From: Hemileia vastatrix
Taxonomy: Eukaryota; Basidiomycota; Pucciniomycetes; Pucciniales; Zaghouaniaceae
NCBI GenBank assembly: GCA_030280995.1
Contig: JASXTE010000019.1
Location: 8,729,501 to 8,793,500 of the forward strand
DNA length: 64,000 nt
Direction of reading: 5' to 3'
The first letter of the stretch is position 1. Each line of letters begins with the position of its first letter. Under the pieces are notes generated by a model. The model was not told where the DNA came from. It did not search any database and saw only the letters and a program-made list of their open reading frames with translations. Both the position numbers and the translations under genes were made by a program. Below are positions 23,825 through 35,152 of the stretch, piece after piece.

Positions 23825-26006
23825 TTACATCACTATATGAGATATTGCTGTCATAATCACTGATTCTTTACTTCTTTCAGTTTCAGTTTCAGATTCACGT
23901 TGATTTTCAACAATATTTATATTTTTCTCACATTTGTGACCTTTAACCCAAGGTTTGTTACACTTATAACAAGTATTTGTTTCATACTTTTTAGGTACTA
24001 CAGGTGCAGTAGGTTTTTTCTGATTCTCCTGAATTGTTTTTGAATTCTGATTTTTCACAGGTTCAACATTTTTTTTATAAGTGGAATACCTTGATTCATA
24101 CTTATGGTTTAATAATATTTCATTGCAAATATTAATAAAGTCAGAATATTCAGTAACATTTAATGTTCTAGCTACAACAATGTCTCTAACAGATATAGTT
24201 AATTTATATATTATCTTATTATTCCATAAGTTAAAATCCATATTAGGCTCAATGGCTTTTAATATTTTATTTAAATTCATTAAAAATACCATATGTTTGT
24301 CACCATTCAACCGATTGTACCTAGTTTTCTCATAAAGTTTTTGCTGAGTAAGCCTGAATTTAGAACCTCCAAATTTTTTTTCAATAAGTTGTTTACATTC
24401 AGTCCAAGATTAATCTTTACCCTCACTTAAAACAGCTTCAAACCATAATAAAGCAACATCCTTAAATAAAGAAATTAATTTTGATGTTATTTTTTCATCT
24501 GGTAACTTATATGAGAATTTTAAATTGCCAATTCTTTGTATAAAATGTTGCCAATCAGAGCTGGATTCCCCATCATAAGTTGGTTACTGATCTATCTTAG
24601 GCCAGTTCTTCTGATTGGTTTTTATCTCACTAATCTTAATTAAATCCAACAACTCATTTACTCTTGATAAATGGTCTTGTATTTCCTCCTGTATGGATTT
24701 GTGACTTACATTTTCATATTTGACACTACCACCAGATGGTTTTAGTTGTGGTGGTATAGGGAAGGAATGAGATTCACTTTTGCCAATGAAAGGATTATTA
24801 TTATATTGAGTATACTTATGATTATCCTGGTTCATTAGTAGATTGGCAGTTTCAATCTCAACTTTATTTTATCTTTGTAGTAGCTCAGAGACACTTTGAT
24901 TTGTCTGGGCAAAAGATAACTTAGTTCTTGATTCAGTTTTCAACAAGTGTGCTTCATACAATTTTTCTAACTCACCGAATTTGTTTTAAAGTTCACTATA
25001 TTTGCTACTCAATGAATCATATTTAAGAGTTAGAGACAAATGTTCATTCTCTTATTTTTTTATTACGTGTTGCCAGTTGAGAAACATTTAATGTCAATGA
25101 TGAAATTGTATCACTAGTGAGCTTAACTGTCTGTTCCTCACAATCAGTCATTCTATTCCACAATGCTGAAACAATTCTATGGACAGTTGGATTATTGTTA
25201 AAATACTCCATGTCTTCCTTTTCAATTCTCTCACTCTCCTGTGAACTTCTCATCTCAATAGTAAGTGGTGGAAACTGAGGATTAACTGTATTATTATTAT
25301 GAATAGTACTGTTATTGTGGACAAAAGACAAGTCAGGTGTATCTACATCAAAACCTAAATTTCTTAAATCCTCCTCTATTTTCTGCACAGATTTAACATC
25401 AATAGTATTACCTATATTGTAATTATCAGTATTGTTTTCAATCTGAGAGGGAAATCTACTTACCAAGGGATAGATGCCAGTCCTGATTTTTGGCGCTTTT
25501 TTCCTTTGTATGGGTGAACTGAGAAAGTCTGATGAGTTGGTGGATCCCTGTTGCAGCTGTGGCTGGTCCATTGTTGATGGAACCAGTCCCACTTTTATTC
25601 GTCTACCAGGATTTTCGGCTGGGAGTGATGTGACCCGCCTTGGATAGGGGGTTGCTGAATTGGTTGGCTTGGCTGCCCTCCCTTTAGCTCTGCCAGTGTT
25701 TGATTCATTTTTTGAAACCCTACCTTGAAATGGTTCTGTAATTGCTCTACCTCTTTGAGCATGAGTGACTTGGATTCTTTCAACTTCAAAACCTGTTTGG
25801 CCAAGTGGGATAGTTGATACTGAAGAGGAGGAGACCTCTTTTTTATGGTTATCTTTTTTAAAAGGGCTTCATTTTCCTCTATGCTCATCTTCTCTGCCTG
25901 GGGGTATGACTGACCCTCCATGGTTATGTCCTGGATAGTTTTTGTTAGCTTTAGACCTGGTATTATAAGTAGGATTTTCACTTACACTGTCCTGATGAGC
26001 ACTCAT
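23825..26006 (-). pseudogene. gag: Element B gag (broken)
   Basis: A likely start is the ATG at 26006 (MSAHQDSV), followed by frameshifts near 25980 and 25595. The early part is Gln/Ser-rich with a coiled-coil-like stretch (LKESKSLMLKEVEQLQNHF). The capsid-like part lies around 24835-24100 (DHLSRVNELLDLIK; SDWQHFIQRI; SWTECKQLIEKKFG). The zinc knuckle is CYKCNKPWVKGHKC near 23950, the CX2C..GHXC form common in Ty3-like gags. Stops TAA near 24590 and 24412 replace what look like Tyr codons when compared with element E. Confidence 0.75.
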
Positions 26007-26516
26007 ATTTTTAATAATTACAATATATCACGTCTACAGAAAGGAAAAACTCTATGGAATTAGTAGACAAAAGGTATTAGCAATGTTATTACTAATAAAA
26101 AAAGCACTGGAGCTCACCCTGAATTTATATCTTTATTTATTTAAATAAAATATAAGAAAAATTAGAAAAAATCTGTTAAAAATATAATAATAAGATTAAC
26201 TAGACCTTTTTAAGGGTGAATAATTAGTTTACCAAGCTTTAACCAAATACAAATTTAATTGGGTGTTATATTTATGTCCAAATACCAAGTGAAATTGGGT
26301 TTATATTGGGTACAGTTACTACTGTAAATACCTAATTTTTATGATTAAAAATTAGTACAATTAATTTAAGGGTTCTTTTCCGCAATCACTGAGTTATGAT
26401 GACCCACTAATATGCAGAAGACATAAATATTTGGTTTGTTTTGAGCTATACTAAGTAAAAACATGTCCTAAGGCTTATACTAAAAAATCAATAATAATCA
26501 AGGAAAGACTTCCAAT
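26007..26516 (-). other. Element B 5' leader
   Basis: Non-coding AT-rich leader between the 5' LTR and gag. At about 26371-26393 the minus strand reads TGCGGAAAAGAACCC. This lies at the same place as, and looks like a decayed form of, the tRNA-Arg-like site of element E (59872-59883). No primer site is visible directly at the LTR edge. Confidence 0.45.
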
Positions 26517-27700
26517 TGTCAGTATGTCTAGTATATTAGTATAATATAATAGTATTTATTTATGGTCCTACTACTTTTTTATAAATGATTTAGTTATTAA
26601 ACCTCAGGGGAAGATTAATAAAATAGTTATACTCAAATAAAACTCACAATACTTGGATGTAAATTTGTGCTTAGTGGTGGAAAATAGCTAAATAGAATAT
26701 AGTTATAGCTTATATAATGATAATATCAACTTATAAAAGGCTTTATAATATATTTCTAAATTTTAATAATTGTATTTAAGTGTTTTATTGAATTGTAGTA
26801 AGTAATTGATGATAAATAACCGTCAAAATCCCTCCTTACTTATACCCAAATCCCCTGGAGTGCACAGACCTTCAATCCAGATGATGTCACTGCTATCCCC
26901 AGCAAGTACAGCACTGTGAGGGCCCATCACCTCCCCATGGTGTTCACTTCAAGCAGATTCAACACCCAGACCTCCAGTAAGGACCCTCCATCACAATTAA
27001 TGATAACACAGACCCAAAACATAATTTGAAAATCCAGATAAAAGAGGATACCATAAAGAAACAGGTAAAATAAGTAATCCAAAAGAGATTTAATGAAACC
27101 CAAAGCATGTAAAGGAAAAAAATGAAATTTCCAAGCCCCCAATAACATCCCCAAGCATCCACATTAACCCAGAAATGACCTCCCAACCCATAAATCCGTG
27201 AATATCCATCTAAGGAAGCAGATTAAGTTGTCCAAACTGAGTGGATGCACCTGATATAGATGTCTATGCTTCTGTATGCATTGTGAATCCACTGATTACG
27301 TTTACGTCCATATGACCTAAAATAAGCAGAAAAACAAAGTTTATAGGCTATTAAGAGGCTAAACCCCACTTATAGACCTATATATACATAATATACTGCA
27401 TATTTCACTGAATATGAGCTTTATGTATACATTTAAGCTTATATATGTCCATAATTACTTAATATCACTTAAGATAAGTATATTATGACTCCATTAACAC
27501 CTTAATAAGTATTATTAGGCTATGGATAAGCTATTTAAACTACTATAAGTTATATAATAGTGTAATAATTATATATATATGTATTATGATCATATATATA
27601 ATTGTTTTAACCTAATTGTTAAGATATAAGCTTAATGTTCTTAAGGTTATCTTATTTTAAGCATAAGAAATACCCAGTCCTAGGGATATCTAGGCTGACA
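26517..27700 (-). repeat. Element B 5' LTR (1184 bp)
   Basis: In element orientation it starts TGTCAGCC at 27700 and ends CTGACA at 26517. It is collinear with the split 3' LTR. Long AT-rich stretches (27480-27610) include TATATATA runs that could serve as promoter. The open frames inside it appear in both LTR copies and are not genes. Confidence 0.9.
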
Positions 27701-27705
27701 ATTTT

Positions 27706-28823
27706 TGTCCAATTGTTTCTTGCTATACCTACAAAAACAACCAGGGGTGTCCCCTATGCTCACATGTGTGGCCATGGTAATGTTTTCAAAAGGTGTAGAA
27801 GAAACTCTAGCATTGCACAATTGGGATGACTTACTTTTAGACCCATTCTCCACCACTCTAAAACTTTTATGTACCAAACTCTGCTCATCCACCTCACCAG
27901 TACCCAAATCACCAACCAAATCAAAAATACCCCTAGGGCAATAAACATCATCATTAGGTTCAGGATGCTCATCACAGAGACTTTCCATGTTACCTTCAGA
28001 TTTGTCCTGCACTGCAGTGATCACCACACCAAAGCTAGAGAGTCATGCCTTTTATCCTCATGCTGGAGTAACTCTCTTCTGCAACTGGACACAGACACAC
28101 CAGTGTCGCCAACAAAACCACCAACCAAATCTTCACCACACATCACAGAACACAAATCAACAAAAACTTTTTCTTGCTTTTTGTTATTCAGACAATTTAT
28201 TTGCATTTTCAATTTTTCTTGAGAGAAATCAGAATGTGAGGTTAGTTGAGAATCATTATGCAGTTTATCCTCATGCTTGAGGCTACCAGTAAACCAAGTA
28301 GGCTCCTTCCTACTGACAACATCTTTACATAAATATTTTTTTTGCTTATTTTCAGTTATCTTGATATTTTTTTCTTGATTTTCTTGCAATGGTTTCTTGC
28401 TATACCTAGAAAAACAGCCAGGGGTGTCCCCAATGCTCACATGTGTGGCCATGGTAATGTTTTCAAAAGGTGTAGAAGAAGACCTAGCAGTGCACAATTG
28501 GGAGGACTTAATTTTAGACCCATTTGCCACCACACCAAAACTTTTCCACTTCAATAAAATATTCCCCAAATAATCTTCAGAACTTGAAATAAACTTGAGA
28601 GAAAAACTTGAAGAAAAACTGAAATCAGACAGATAATTTGACAAAAATTGACATAATAAAGTAATATTATCTACAAAAAGTTGAGATTCAACTTGATATA
28701 TCTCCACTTGAGCTGACCTACCGCAATCCGGGATCTCTTCTTGAGGAGAGATTACAGAACTAGACTGATCAGCCCTTTCTACCCTAAAAAAGAAGGGTCA
28801 CCAAAAAAATGATCACCACTATC
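27706..28823 (-). pseudogene. Element A protease-RT linker with internal duplication
   Basis: Two protein-level repeats are visible: FENITMATHVSIGDTPGCFS (near 28440) and FENITMATHVSIGDTPGCFC (near 27760). Each is preceded by a NGSK-KSSQLC segment. At DNA level the unit starting TGGTTTCTTGCTATACCTA at 28391 repeats at about 27715. Between them are Cys- and Lys-rich stretches. The region joins protease to RT in element A. Stops occur, and the frame differs from that of gag. Confidence 0.65.
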
Positions 28824-31082
28824 TTAAAAGACACCAGAAGAGGACTTCAAATCTTTTATCTTCCTAGTGCAAGTGCAACACTGACAAGCTGCAGAAACAC
28901 CAGGCATAGGTTCCCAAACTTCATCACCTGGGGGTGCCAACCTCATATGTAACCGCCTCATATCCTCCCCAGTAATCTCCAAACTAATCCCAACACCAGA
29001 CTGATAACCAATCTTGGCCTCAAAATCCATCAAAAATGGCCCTCCTAAAACTGTCTTCACAGCTCCTCTAGCCACATAAAAATGAGCTTTTCCAAGAGCT
29101 CCACCTACATCTAATTTTACATGCTCTGCTGTACCAATCAATTCAGTAGCATGCCCTCCAATTCCTCTGAGATTTCCACCAACACCAGCTTTAATTGTCA
29201 AATCCAGACTAGTTGCTTGATCCAATGAAATTAAATTTATTTGTGAGCCAGAATCAATAAATGCCTTCACATCTTTACCATTTAAAGAAACCACCAAATA
29301 TCCCAAAGGAGCAGAAAAATGAATCTCCACCTCATTGCCAAACTTCTCCACATTTTCACACATATACTCCACCTCACCAGTAGCCACTCTTCTCCTATTC
29401 AAATGCTTCTTCTGCTTTTCAGCAAGGGCCGGACTAATAGTGAACAATTCACCCAATGATTATTGAATCAGAAGATGGTTCACCCTTCCCAAAACAACAT
29501 CCATAGCATTCTCTTGACCAGAAACCACTGGCCTCTCATAATGAGCCTTACTCCTAGCAACCTTTGCCCTAGAAGACTCCTGAGGTCCCACATCAACAAC
29601 AGCATCAAGCATCGCAACATCAGAGTTATCCCCATGAACCTTTCCATCCACAGAGACCAAACCAGAACCATCAACAGTAGCTCTAACTCCCTCCATTGGC
29701 CCACTAGAACTTGGCCTAGGCAAAGAAGCCAAAGGCACATCATCCTCTGAATCTGAACCATCATCCAAAGGCATAGGATCACCATTAAGATCAAAAGCAC
29801 CAAAACTAGGGGGACCCATATCAGATATCCCCTTCTGCATCTGAAGAATCTCTTAAGGCGCATAAATCTTCTTAAGATATTCAGCCTTCTTAGCATTTGC
29901 CCTTCAACCTCTTGACCTTAACTTATTAGAAATACTGCTTCTAGCTTTCGAAGCAGCTGCCCTCCTAGAAGTCTCCACATCATATACACCAGACATACAC
30001 TCACCATCTGCCTTAAAAACCTTTACTAAATCCAAACCACCATATGAAGTAGAAAAAGTAGTCTTACTAACCTCCTTTTCCTTCCGCTTATCTCCAGAAT
30101 TATTTCCAGAACCAGAAGAATCCTCAGTAGGAAATTCCTTAAACCTAGCTCTCTTTTCACCCATACTATTCCTTCTCACCAAATGCAAAGGAGCCTGACC
30201 CTCACTGGGCTTGATAAAAGATCCATCAGGAAACCTAAATACCTTTCCATAAAATTTGACTCTACCAGCAGCCTGATCCCTATTCAAAGTCCAACAATCA
30301 TTAGACTTATGTCCCTTCCGGTTACAGTAGGAACAAATCCAAACATCAATATTACCAACATTCCTCCTATCATAACCTCTACTCAAATAAGAAGATGAAG
30401 AAGAAGCAGAAACCTTGCTGGCCTTCTGAGTTTCTTGCACAAAAATTTTCAATTTCTTTGTTAAGTCAGCCAATTGATCCACCATCTCCTTATCCACATT
30501 CTCATCCACCTTACGAACCTTTTTCCCCAACTGATCTTTTCTTGCCTCCTGGGCCTTCTTCATAATATTGTTATTATCAGCCAAAACTTCATTAATTTTG
30601 CTGACATACTGTGTACAGGTTTCTTGATAACAGTCCACAGCCAAAAGCTTGAGGTGAGACTCCACCAATTCTTTAACCACCTTAAGAGCAGGCAACTTCT
30701 GCTCCCCATTATGTAAGGTTTTCATCAAACCCTTCCTAGACAACTCCTTTAACACATCCAACCTAGCATCCCTCCTAAAAGAAGACCAAAATAATTTATT
30801 GACTGCATTTTCATGAGCCAATTCCTCTACCTCCACCAGATATTCTATCACAGTTTCAAAACTACCAACGAATTTCCTATAACCCACCAAATAATTTATT
30901 CCACCCTGCACTTGCCATTCTCCAACAACCTTATTTAAATCCACCATCAAATATCTGACTCCCCATCTGTCCACCATTTCCCTACTAATCCTTTTCCAAT
31001 CCCTAGTATTATAACCCTCCATACCAGTAAACTCCTTATCAAATTCCCTATCACCAATGAAAAATATTACCTGCTTCACCAT
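28824..31082 (-). pseudogene. gag: Element A gag and protease (three in-frame stops)
   Basis: One frame runs from 31082 to 28824 with stops at about 29904, 29843 and 29457. Gag: helical capsid-like region (FVGSFETVIEYLVEVEELAH, DARLDVLKELSRKG), then a zinc knuckle CSYCNRKGHKSNDC near residue 250 (CX2CX4HX4C). The protease-like block is AFIDSGSQINLISLDQATSL (DSG), then GGHATELIGT and GGPFLMDFEAKIG. The stops read TGA, TAA and TAA where CGA or CAA would keep the frame open, so single C-to-T changes explain them. A possible Gag start is further upstream near 31250, where the sequence encodes a Ser/Ala-rich leader with a stop. Confidence 0.78.
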
Positions 31083-31546
31083 ATCTAAATGAGAAGCCCC
31101 ATCAATTCTAGCAGCAGCCTCATATCTGCCCGAAAACTACTTTACATCATCACCAACAAACTTGGGCCCATCCCAAATTTGAATCCTTACTGAAGGCCTG
31201 AAACCAACAGCAGCAGCAGCACTAACACCAGCACCAGATGGAGAAGACATCCCAAATAGCACCAGACACCAATAAAAATCTGCAAGGGTTCAGCCATTTA
31301 CCAGAAAAAAAACAATATCCTACAAGGGCTCAGCCCTTTACTAGGATAAACCAACAAACATAAACAAAAACAACAGATCTAGCAAGGGTTCAGCCCTATA
31401 CCTAGATCCCTACAGCCACAGAACCTGTACTGGTTCAGCCAGTTACCAGAATCACCAAAACACCAACCAATCAAAATCTAACAACCAGAAAACCAAAATC
31501 CAGAAGTCCAACAAGTAAGTTTCTTCAGAAGCTAGAGAATTTGAAA

Positions 31547-31563
31547 CCCCATGTTGGGTGCCA
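31547..31563 (-). promoter_or_regulatory. Element A primer binding site, tRNA-Lys type
   Basis: On the minus strand TGGCACCCAACATGGGG begins three bases after the LTR edge (31567). It differs from the tRNA-Lys(1,2)-type site TGGCGCCCAACGTGGGG at two positions, both CpG changed to CpA. Confidence 0.75.
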
Positions 31564-31566
31564 AAA

Positions 31567-32640
31567 TGTAGAGTAGACTCCTACAGTCACCTTGCTGCAG
31601 GCAGAATCCAAGGGAGTTGGAATGACAAAAAGAAATCCCTGTCCCTCTAAGTAAACGTAATATTCAATTAACTAAGCTTGAAGATCAACTTGAAAAGTGG
31701 AATAGATGAAATCCTGATTACATTACTTTGAAATTGTTGGAAACCTAAAATAAAGAAAAATCTAAGTTCAATCAATGATTACAACCCCAAAACAAATACC
31801 TAATACCAGATTACACTGATACTAGTCACAGAAAATACTTAGAACAAGCTGCAACACTATCTCCAGAGACTGAAAAGTACAGTTAAGTACCCCAGAAACT
31901 ACCCTTGGGATGATCTGTTCAAAGGTGCCTTATTAAAGTTCTGCCCCAGATTTACCCAGTTTCGCACCAAAATTAAAGAGTTTACTAAATTATATTTATA
32001 TTTTATGAACTCTATAATATAAGTAATAAATTTGAGTCACCAAGGATGAGAGCTATCCAATGGTACCCTAAATGTTGATATTTTTATTAAAATTGTTGTT
32101 ATCTGTTAAATATTGTTTTTAATCAAAAAAGACTATTATTATCGAAACTAAAAGACAAAAAAAATGTATTAGACTAAGATTACCCCCCCCCTCCATGATT
32201 CTCCTGCTCCAGACCTTTTCAACAATACCCTACATGCATAAGATCTACAATAAACTATTGATCTAGTAAGCATAATAACTTTCTAACCAAATTTTGCCAC
32301 AATAGCCAGACTTTTCTGCAGTGACCAAACTTTGCACTGGTGATCAGACTTTTCTACAGTGACCAAACTTTACCACAGTGCCCAGACTTTTCTGCAGTGA
32401 CCAATCTTTGCCATAATAACCAACATTGCCACAGTGACTTTGCTTTTGCACCGGAAAATCACCGGAGTGAACCGAAGCGCACCAGAGCGCACCAGAGCAC
32501 AGTGGAAAAAAGTGGCCATTCCAAGAGCACACTTCATTCACCAAAAATACAAATCCATAAAACCATCAAATCATAAAAGAAATACCACATATAACCATTC
32601 CAAAAAACCAAAAATCAACCCCAAAAAAAATCCATTTAAC
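31567..32640 (-). repeat. Element A 5' LTR (outer end uncertain)
   Basis: Its inner edge is set by the primer site: on the plus strand it begins TGTAGAGTAGACTCC. The outer edge is unclear because element F1 begins near 32640-32700. It contains a 38-bp minisatellite. I could not find the matching 3' LTR left of 6468, so extent and length are guesses. Confidence 0.5.
32307..32420. repeat. 38-bp minisatellite, three units
   Basis: Units at 32307-32344, 32345-32382 and 32383-32420 each start CAGACTTTTCT(G/A)CAGTGACC. Weak half units lie on both sides. Confidence 0.85.
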
Positions 32641-32964
32641 TCCCTTCAACCAAATTAACACCTGGTAACACCATGATTTTCTTCCAACCAAGTTCCAATC
32701 AAATTTTAACCTAAGTGGCCTACCCAGATTTGGAATGCCACAACGCCACTGATTTCTGGAACGTCAGAGCGAACACCACACATTATTTTCAACTTGAGTC
32801 ACCCACATTCCATCAATCTAATTCTTCTTCTTCCTTCAATCCTTGAGTTATTCCTCATTTTTCTATTTTATTTGAATTTTTGATCTTTCTCTTGATTTTA
32901 CAAGCCCTGTTTTACAGAAAAGTTGGAAAAGGTTGCCAAAATTTTGACAAAAAAATCAAAGTTC

Positions 32965-33057
32965 CTCTCACAAAAAAAATTATTTGCCTATTCAAAAGGG
33001 TTGGAGATGAGTCGGGAGCACTGTCTTTTGAATAGGCAAATCATTTTCTTGTGAGAG
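32965..33057. repeat. Long hairpin inside F1
   Basis: Arms 32965-32999 and 33025-33057 are near-perfect complements: CTCTCACAAAA..TTTGCCTATTCAAAAG and CTTTTGAATAGGCAAA..TTGTGAGAG. The loop is about 25 nt. It is absent from the aligned part of F2, so it may be a tiny foldback insertion in F1. Confidence 0.75.
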
Positions 33058-33160
33058 CAGCTTCAAGTTTTTTGAAGAAAATGCCGCAAGCATTTGTGAA
33101 TTGGCTGTATTCTATGTGCTATATTAATTATTTAGTTTTGATCTCATGAATACTTCTTAA

Positions 33161-33382
33161 TCACCACCCATAGGCACCAGATCATCACAAGGGGATTTTT
33201 CATTCCCTGGGGATATTAGAGATTTTACAGAGACTCTTATGATCAATGAAAACAAATTCTACTCATTGATTAATACCCTAAACAAAGATGTTGAAAGTAT
33301 GAAGGCAGCTAAGACTAATATTGTCAGAAAGAACTATCAAAATCAAACCCATCCTGCACTTCTGAGTTTATCATTTATTTAA
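33161..33382 (+). pseudogene. Coding relic in F1
   Basis: 73 codons ending TAA read RSSQGDFSFPGDIRDFTETL and then a helical stretch (NKDVESMKAAKTNIVRKN). CCCATAG just inside could be an intron acceptor. The matching stretch of F2 (about 61605-61760) shows the same text with stops. Protein family not recognised. Confidence 0.4.
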
Positions 33383-34777
33383 TTATTTCTTGGGATCAAT
33401 TTCCCTTAGTGCATGAAACTACACACAAAAAACTGATAAAGTAAAATATGTAAATGATTGAGAATGGGAATAGACAGTCTGAAAACTTGTGAGTTTAAGC
33501 ATTTTAATGTTCAAGGGTCTTGTTTCATTGAACTTTTTGGAGAGAATTTTTGGATGCAGCCTGAAAATCTATAAGGATCTTGAAAATATGCTTCTAAACT
33601 GGAAAATCTTGTGGGTTTCTTGCTACTTATTCAATGTAGAAAGTGACATAAAATCATTTTTTAGGTGGGGGATTGAAGATGGGAAAATTTTAGTGGCAAA
33701 TTATCTTGCTACCACTCATTTTTTGAATACTTAAGTAATTCAATTCTGAGGCTTCAGAAAATTTGTCCAGGCTTAAGGTAGTCTCCTCAGCAGAAGTTAA
33801 CATACTTAATTTCAAGTTGATTAGGTCACTTTCCTCTTTTGAGCAAGTATATACATGCCATGTTGGGTGACTCCATGTTTATCAATATAAAAATTTGTCA
33901 AACACTTAGAACAAAGACACAAGTGCATCTTGGATTTATTTTTAACATTAATGAGGAAAACTAAGTACAATCAGATATAAAAATGTTTCAATTTAAGATC
34001 AATCATAATATTCCTCTCTCTCAATAATACTATTTAACTTCCTTTATATTTCCTGCTTCTTCTCCCCATCATGTTTCTCAGTGTAGTTTGTATTTAGTCT
34101 ACCACTGTCTCCTCTTCCTTCATGCCCAAAGTTGGGTGAGATTGCATGAAATAAAAATAAATAAATAAAGTAAAATAAAGATCTAGCAAGAGTAAAATTG
34201 GTGGGTTGTGGTTGAATCAAGTCAAAACTGATGCATGGTGTTTGCTCTGACGTTCCAGAAATTGGTGGCATTCACAATTTTATGTTGCATTTGTTGTGGC
34301 AATCACAAGTTTTTATGCATAAAAGTGCAAAAGCCATGGTGACGCTCCCGCTGGGAGCATCAGCAAAATGTTGGTAGTGTTACTTTTCTTACATTTATTT
34401 TTCTGACTTTATGCCCCTCCCTAAAATATCCCTAACTTGCACTGGATATTGTAGGGAGAAACATAAGGATAGAAAAATATGTGCAAGAAAAATATGTGAA
34501 AGGAAAATATGCACAAAAAAATGTGTGAGAAAAATAAGTGTAAGAAAAATATCTTGCAACCATGGGAAATTTTGTTTTTTGATTGTTTTTTCTCCAAAAA
34601 AATGATTTTTTATTTTATTTTTTATTTTTTTCTGTTTTTTTACAATTTTTTTTTTGAAAAAAAAAAAAAATCATGGTCATAAATGATTTTTTATACACAT
34701 GCTTTTCTTGCACTTATTTTTCTTGCACTTACTTTTCTTATATTTATTTTTCTGACCTGATGTCCCTCCCTAAAATA

Positions 34778-34974
34778 GGGGGTATCAAAGTTAGAAATTC
34801 TCCAAATTAAAATACTTCTTTTTTCCACCAAATAAACTATGATTAGTTCTTCATATATGGCATATTGTGCCACAAAAACATCTTTTTACTGTGTGATGAT
34901 GTCAACTCTGTAGCTTTATTTCTGTTTCATTAAATACCTTTTAAATAATTACAAATTTCTAACTTTGATACCCC
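34778..34974. mobile_element. H: 197-bp MITE inside a G copy
   Basis: Termini GGGGTATCAAAGTTAGAAATT at left and its inverse AATTTCTAACTTTGATACCCC at right. It interrupts the TAAAATATCCC segment of a G arm; AATA is repeated at both sides. Non-coding. Confidence 0.75.
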
Positions 34975-35152
34975 TTAATATCCCTAACTTGCGCTGGATA
35001 TCCCCCTTAAGGGATATCTTACTTGGTACGTAGTGTGTATTAGCGCTCTATTCTAAAAATTACAGCTGTGTCAATAAAGTTTTGTGTTTTTTCAAAAACA
35101 AAAAAAAAAAAAAACAAAAAAAAAAAAAAATTGTTACATTTTCACTGGCTAC

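Larger units (their letters stand above)
10224..27700 (-). mobile_element. Element B: Ty3/gypsy LTR retrotransposon inserted in element A
   Basis: The ends are bounded by ATTTT at 10219-10223 and 27701-27705. The 5' LTR is 26517-27700 (1184 bp) and the 3' LTR is 10224-20022, interrupted by element C and a MITE; subtracting both and their duplications leaves 1185 bp. LTRs start TGTCAGCC and end CTGACA (terminal copy CTGAAA) in element orientation. The internal part, 20023-26516, holds gag, then protease, RT, RNase H, integrase and a chromodomain-like tail, all broken. A purine tract GGGTGAGGGAG abuts the 3' LTR. Element E at 51861-61475 is a related member. Confidence 0.9.
6468..31566 (-). mobile_element. 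Element A: Ty3/gypsy-type LTR retrotransposon, split by element B
   Basis: Gag and protease are at 31082-28824 and a protease-RT linker at 28707-27706. After the 17.5-kb insertion B (10224-27700), the linker resumes at 10223 and leads into RT, RNase H and integrase down to 6468. Continuity is shown by the linker text: ENKQKKYLCKDVVSRKEPTW near 28320 is matched by the diverged sequence just left of the B insertion (10100-10220), and by the 5-bp duplication ATTTT around B. A tRNA-Lys type primer site is at 31547-31563. Every part carries stops, so A is dead and is the oldest layer of the nest. The 3' LTR was not identified; coordinates run from the last coding base to the 5' LTR edge. Confidence 0.8.
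32700..34379. mobile_element. Element F1: long-TIR element, unclassified
   Basis: Right end ...AACATTTTGC reversed is CACTACCAACATTTTGC, followed by TTA. About 130 bp inside, TGTTTGCTCTGACGTTCCAG (34239-34258) is the inverse of CTGGAACGTCAGAGCGAACA at 32757-32776, so the termini are long inverted repeats. Its body matches F2 (61476-63773), for example the CATGTTGGGTGA block at 33859 and 63267. The left end is eroded. Class uncertain; CACTA-like ends are suggestive only. Confidence 0.6.

Noticed and set aside
32307..32420. CRISPR-like array
   Set aside because: Units are contiguous 38-bp tandem copies without spacers, in a eukaryotic repeat.
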